Shown here in pieces: positions 29,864 through 33,092 of a DNA stretch of 33,092 nucleotides. Source of the DNA: Planctomycetaceae bacterium (GTDB taxonomy: Bacteria > Planctomycetota > Planctomycetia > Planctomycetales > Planctomycetaceae); assembly GCA_028284885.1 (NCBI GenBank), contig JANQQW010000108.1:1-33092 (forward strand). Reading direction: 5' to 3'. A program made the position numbers and the translations under genes. A model generated the notes under the pieces. That model was not told the origin of the DNA. It did no database searches and saw only the letters and a program-made list of their open reading frames with translations. Every line of letters starts with the position of its first letter. Positions within the stretch are counted from its first letter, which is position 1.

Positions 29864-32593
29864 GTGTCCGACGACCCGCACATCACAGGTTCCTCGACGA
29901 GGTCGCCCGGCCCCGGGTCGTCCCTCGTCGGCGGCGACGCCGAGGTCGAGGTCTCGAGGCGTCCACCGGTCCCGATCCTCGAACCACGCGACAGCTCCGA
30001 CGTCTCGGGCGACGGGCCGCGAACGGTGGTCAACCCGGAACGTCGCGGCCGGAGTAGCGACCGACTCGTCGAGTCCGAGAACTCCGTCCTGCGGCGACTC
30101 TTTCCGACCGACTCGGAGCTGCGGAGCGGCCTGCCCCGCGACGCCACCGGCATTCGGCTGGACCACTTCGAGATCGTCGAGCGGATCGGCAGCGGTGGCA
30201 TGAGTGCGGTCTTCAAGGCCCGCGACACCCGCCTCGACCGCGTGGTCGCCTTGAAGGTCCTCACCCCGGAGCAGAGCCGCGACAGCGAGGCCGTGCAACG
30301 GTTCCTCAACGAGGCCCGCGCCGCCGCCCGGCTCAACCACCCCAACATCGTGAAGTCGTTCCACGTCGGCGTGACCGACGGAATCCACTTCATCGCGTAC
30401 GAGTACGTGGACGGCGAGAACCTCCGCGACCACGTCCGGCGACACGGCCGGCCGGACGTCCGCGACGCGGTCAACGTCACCATCCAGATCGCCCTCGCGC
30501 TGCAGCACGCCGAGTCTCTGGGCATCGTCCACCGCGACATCAAGCCGTCGAACATCGTCCTGAACGAAAAACGGCAGGCGAAGCTGATCGACCTCGGGCT
30601 CGCTCGGCAGCCGTCCGAGCCGGGCGACGAGTTGACGATCGCCGGGACGACCCTCGGCACGTTCGACTACGTCTCCCCGGAGCAGGCACGCGACCCTCGC
30701 AGCGTCGACGTCCGCAGCGACGTCTACTCGCTGGGCTGCACGCTGTACTACGTGCTCACGGGGGAGCCGCCGTACCCCGAGGGGACGGTGCTCCAGAAGC
30801 TGCTCGACCACCAGGCGAAGCAGCCGCCGAACCCGACCGCGCTGAACCCCCGCGTCCCGCCGTCCCTCGCCTCGCTCTGCCAGCGGATGATGGCGAGCAA
30901 CCCGAGTCGCCGACCGCGGAACGCCGAGGCCCTTCTTCGCGAGTTGGCCGTCGTCGCGTCCCAACTGGGACTGCAGGCCGCCCAGCCGGAGGGACTGGTG
31001 TGGGGCGTGCCCGAACGCCGCTCGACGTTCTGGGAGAAACACCTCGGGTGGATGACGACCGTCGTCCTGCTGCTCGGCATCGTCTTCGTCCTCGACCGCT
31101 TCCCCGCGTCCGAGCCGACCACGCGACCGAACTCGCCCCCGGAGTGGACCGGTAGCGACACGACGACGCTCCCGGGAGTCGGCCCCGCGGACCCGGCCGA
31201 GACGCCCAGCCCCGAGCCGGACCGCGGCGAAGCGGACACCGAGTCCACGACGACCGCCGAGCGCGGCCCGTCCGGCAGCGGAGGCGAGACAGAAGCTCCG
31301 GGGACCGGCTCCGAACCGAGTGAACCGCCGGGCGAGTTGGCGATCACACCGCCCGATCGCAGCACCGACCGAGAACCCGGTTCTCGGGACCCCGAGGGCT
31401 CCGCCGCGGAGACCGACGACCCGGCGGCCGGGCCGGACTTCTCGATCGTCTCGAAGGAGGGTGAACCGCTCCGAGGATACGCCTCCCTCGCCGCCGCCGT
31501 GGCCGCTGCGGCCGACGGAGACGTCGTGGAACTCGCCTACGACGGGACGAAGGACGAACGACCGATCCGTGTCAGCGGCAAGTCGATCACCATTCGTGCG
31601 GCGACCGGCTACACGCCGTCGCTGCGGTTCGTCCACGACGCCGTCCCGACCGAGGAACCGATCGTCCGGATGATCACGTTGTCGGGAGCCGCGGTCGATC
31701 TCGTGAACCTGGACGTCACGTTCGTCGTCGACGAGTCGGTCGTCCTCTCCTCCGAACGTCGCTGGTCGCTGTTCGCCCTGTACGGAAACGACCGCGTCGA
31801 GGTCCGGAACACGCGGATCACCGTCGAGAACCCCTCGGCTCGGGTTGCGGCCGTCGTGGACGTCCTGGAGCCCGACGTGCGACCGGGCCCCGGCGGCGTG
31901 AAGATGATGAAGCCGGGCGGCGAGACGACGCGAACCGAGATGCGATTCGTCGACTCGGTCGTCCGCGGCGACGTGGACGCCGTCGTCGTCGGGCGGACGC
32001 AGCCGGTCCGTCTCGAATTCGACAACTCGCTTCTCTCGGTCGGCCAGTCGGCCGTCTTCGTCACCGGCAGCAGCCGGCCGGCCGGCGAGTCCGACGTGGT
32101 CGACGTCCGGGCGACCCACGTGACGGCCTTCGTCGGGAACGGGCTGGTCCGGTTCGAGAGCGGCGAGTTCCCCCGGTACCTCCCGGTCGTCGAGTTCTCG
32201 TCGCGGAACAACGTCTTCGCCACGCGGACGGACGTCGCCCTCGTCAACGCCCACGGCAGCACGGACCTTCAGGACTTCCGCGAACTGCTCCGGTGGACGG
32301 GCGACACGAACTTCTACGACGGCTTCCGGCTCTACTGGACGACGCCCCCCTCGCAGTCGCTGTCGACCGTCCGGGACCTCGACCTCGAGGGCTGGAAGCG
32401 GCTGTGGAACTCGACCGGCACCTACACCACGGTCGCCTGGGTCACGGAGCCGAACGCATCGGCGTACGCGTCGTACATCCCCGTCGATTTCGCCCTCGAC
32501 CCCGAGGCTCCGTCGAACCCGGCCGTAAGCGGCGCGACCGACGGAACGGACGCCGGGGCGAACCTGACGAGCCTCGGCCCGACCCGCCGCTGA
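29864..32593 (+). CDS. Membrane-anchored Ser/Thr protein kinase with beta-helix-like extracytoplasmic domain
   Basis: From GTG 29864 the product is 909 aa; a GTG at 29795 is a less likely start. Residues about 1-100 are disordered. The kinase domain (about 101-365) has IGSGGMSAVF, the ATP lysine K131, HRDIKPSN (D225), DLG starting at D243 in place of DFG, and YVSPEQ. A membrane helix (about 393-413, LGWMTTVVLLLGIVFVLDRF) and a Pro/Thr/Glu-rich linker follow. The region from about 525 to 909 is beta-rich with repeated strands (VELAYDGTKDERPIRVSGKS, ITIRAATGYTPSLRFVHD, VEVRNTRITVENPS), suggesting a right-handed beta-helix that could sense polysaccharide. The presence of such a sensor is inferred from pattern; the kinase call is firm. 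Confidence 0.9.
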   Translation: MSDDPHITGSSTRSPGPGSSLVGGDAEVEVSRRPPVPILEPRDSSDVSGDGPRTVVNPERRGRSSDRLVESENSVLRRLFPTDSELRSGLPRDATGIRLDHFEIVERIGSGGMSAVFKARDTRLDRVVALKVLTPEQSRDSEAVQRFLNEARAAARLNHPNIVKSFHVGVTDGIHFIAYEYVDGENLRDHVRRHGRPDVRDAVNVTIQIALALQHAESLGIVHRDIKPSNIVLNEKRQAKLIDLGLARQPSEPGDELTIAGTTLGTFDYVSPEQARDPRSVDVRSDVYSLGCTLYYVLTGEPPYPEGTVLQKLLDHQAKQPPNPTALNPRVPPSLASLCQRMMASNPSRRPRNAEALLRELAVVASQLGLQAAQPEGLVWGVPERRSTFWEKHLGWMTTVVLLLGIVFVLDRFPASEPTTRPNSPPEWTGSDTTTLPGVGPADPAETPSPEPDRGEADTESTTTAERGPSGSGGETEAPGTGSEPSEPPGELAITPPDRSTDREPGSRDPEGSAAETDDPAAGPDFSIVSKEGEPLRGYASLAAAVAAAADGDVVELAYDGTKDERPIRVSGKSITIRAATGYTPSLRFVHDAVPTEEPIVRMITLSGAAVDLVNLDVTFVVDESVVLSSERRWSLFALYGNDRVEVRNTRITVENPSARVAAVVDVLEPDVRPGPGGVKMMKPGGETTRTEMRFVDSVVRGDVDAVVVGRTQPVRLEFDNSLLSVGQSAVFVTGSSRPAGESDVVDVRATHVTAFVGNGLVRFESGEFPRYLPVVEFSSRNNVFATRTDVALVNAHGSTDLQDFRELLRWTGDTNFYDGFRLYWTTPPSQSLSTVRDLDLEGWKRLWNSTGTYTTVAWVTEPNASAYASYIPVDFALDPEAPSNPAVSGATDGTDAGANLTSLGPTRR

Positions 32594-32596
32594 GCG

Positions 32597-33092
32597 TCAC
32601 GCGAGCAGTTCTTCGATCTCCGCCGGCGTGAACCGCCGCCCGAGCCGAGCACCGAGCTGCGACACGATGCGGGCCGCCGCGTGCGACGCGAGGTGGCCGG
32701 ACTGCTTCCACGAGAGGCCGTTCGTGATGCCGTAGAGTACGCCGGCCGCGTACATGTCGCCCGCCCCGGTGGTGTCGACCGCGTCGGTCGAGACCCCCTC
32801 GACGGGGATGACGTCGCCGGCGTGCATGAGCAGGGAGCCGTCCTCGCCGAGCGTGAGGGCGACGTTCTCCGAGTGCCGGTGAATCTCCCGCGCGCACTCG
32901 ATCGGGTCGTCGAGCGTCGTCAGGCTGCGGGCCTCCTCGAGGTTGCAGAACAGCAGGTCGACCGGCCCCTCGATCAGCTTCCAGAAGTCGTCGCGGAAGT
33001 TGGCGATCAGGAACGGGTCGGAGACGGTGAACGCGACCTTCACGTCGTTCTTCTTGGCGAGCTCGATCGCCCGCTCGGCCGGGGCTCGCGGC
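32597..33092 (-). CDS. PfkB-family carbohydrate/nucleoside kinase, C-terminal part (runs off the window)
   Basis: The frame stays open to the window edge, reading [16 protein letters not shown] before [10 protein letters not shown], so the 5' end lies beyond 33092. The visible part contains [12 protein letters not shown] and the PfkB signature [16 protein letters not shown], with the catalytic aspartate in GAGD. The end is [14 protein letters not shown]. It belongs with adenosine/sugar kinases that phosphorylate ribose, fructose or nucleosides; the segment [17 protein letters not shown] is found in adenosine-kinase-like members. Its stop is 3 bp from the convergent protein kinase stop. Confidence 0.9.
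   Translation of the reverse strand, partial: PRAPAERAIELAKKNDVKVAFTVSDPFLIANFRDDFWKLIEGPVDLLFCNLEEARSLTTLDDPIECAREIHRHSENVALTLGEDGSLLMHAGDVIPVEGVSTDAVDTTGAGDMYAAGVLYGITNGLSWKQSGHLASHAAARIVSQLGARLGRRFTPAEIEELLA

Overview
The window is a high-GC chromosomal segment that fits a planctomycete (phylum Planctomycetota), judged from gene content. It carries a double-length UvrA, a secreted protein with a C-terminal cytochrome c domain of the PVC type, a secreted sulfatase, a membrane-anchored Ser/Thr kinase with a DLG motif, a Uma2-family nuclease and a LolA/VWA/TPR/ExbB/ExbD cluster. GTG starts are frequent. I recognised no rRNA, tRNA, CRISPR array or classical transposase. Species-level assignment is not possible from sequence reading alone.

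Layout. (1) 112-5461, plus strand: an envelope operon encoding a LolA-like periplasmic protein, a VWA-domain protein with a TonB-like N-terminal helix, a TPR-like exported protein, ExbB/TolQ and two ExbD/TolR proteins. This looks like a proton-motive-force-driven envelope machine. Between exbB and the first exbD sits a cassette of about 520 bp with 28-bp terminal inverted repeats, which contains a small ORF of unknown function. (2) 5503-5808: a small antibiotic-biosynthesis-monooxygenase-fold protein. (3) 5810-12991, minus strand: a 2393-residue UvrA made of two complete UvrA copies plus a C-terminal extension that is itself internally duplicated. A class III aminotransferase lies upstream of it on the same strand. 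(4) 14695-18981: a secreted cytochrome c/beta-propeller protein and an M20 amidohydrolase. (5) 18984-21687, minus strand: two overlapping PAP2 phosphatases and a CorA transporter. (6) 21973-25156: a family 39 glycosyltransferase facing a sulfatase. (7) 25397-28548: a MarR regulator, a Uma2 protein and a GntP-type permease with an inserted domain. (8) 28558-33092: a metallophosphoesterase, a small helical protein, a membrane Ser/Thr kinase with a beta-helix-like ectodomain, and the 3' part of a PfkB-family sugar kinase that runs off the window.

The most unusual signal is a recurring class of degenerate short tandem arrays (units of 7, 8 or 9 nt, usually three to four units, often as facing inverted pairs). 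Five sites lie in frame inside uvrA, placed mainly at domain junctions. One forms the leader of the monooxygenase gene. A nonamer version forms the ends of the cassette inside the exb operon. Together they look like small non-autonomous palindromic elements that tolerate, or are selected for, in-frame insertion into proteins.

All five convergent gene pairs in the window are separated by only 1-9 bp and show no visible terminators.
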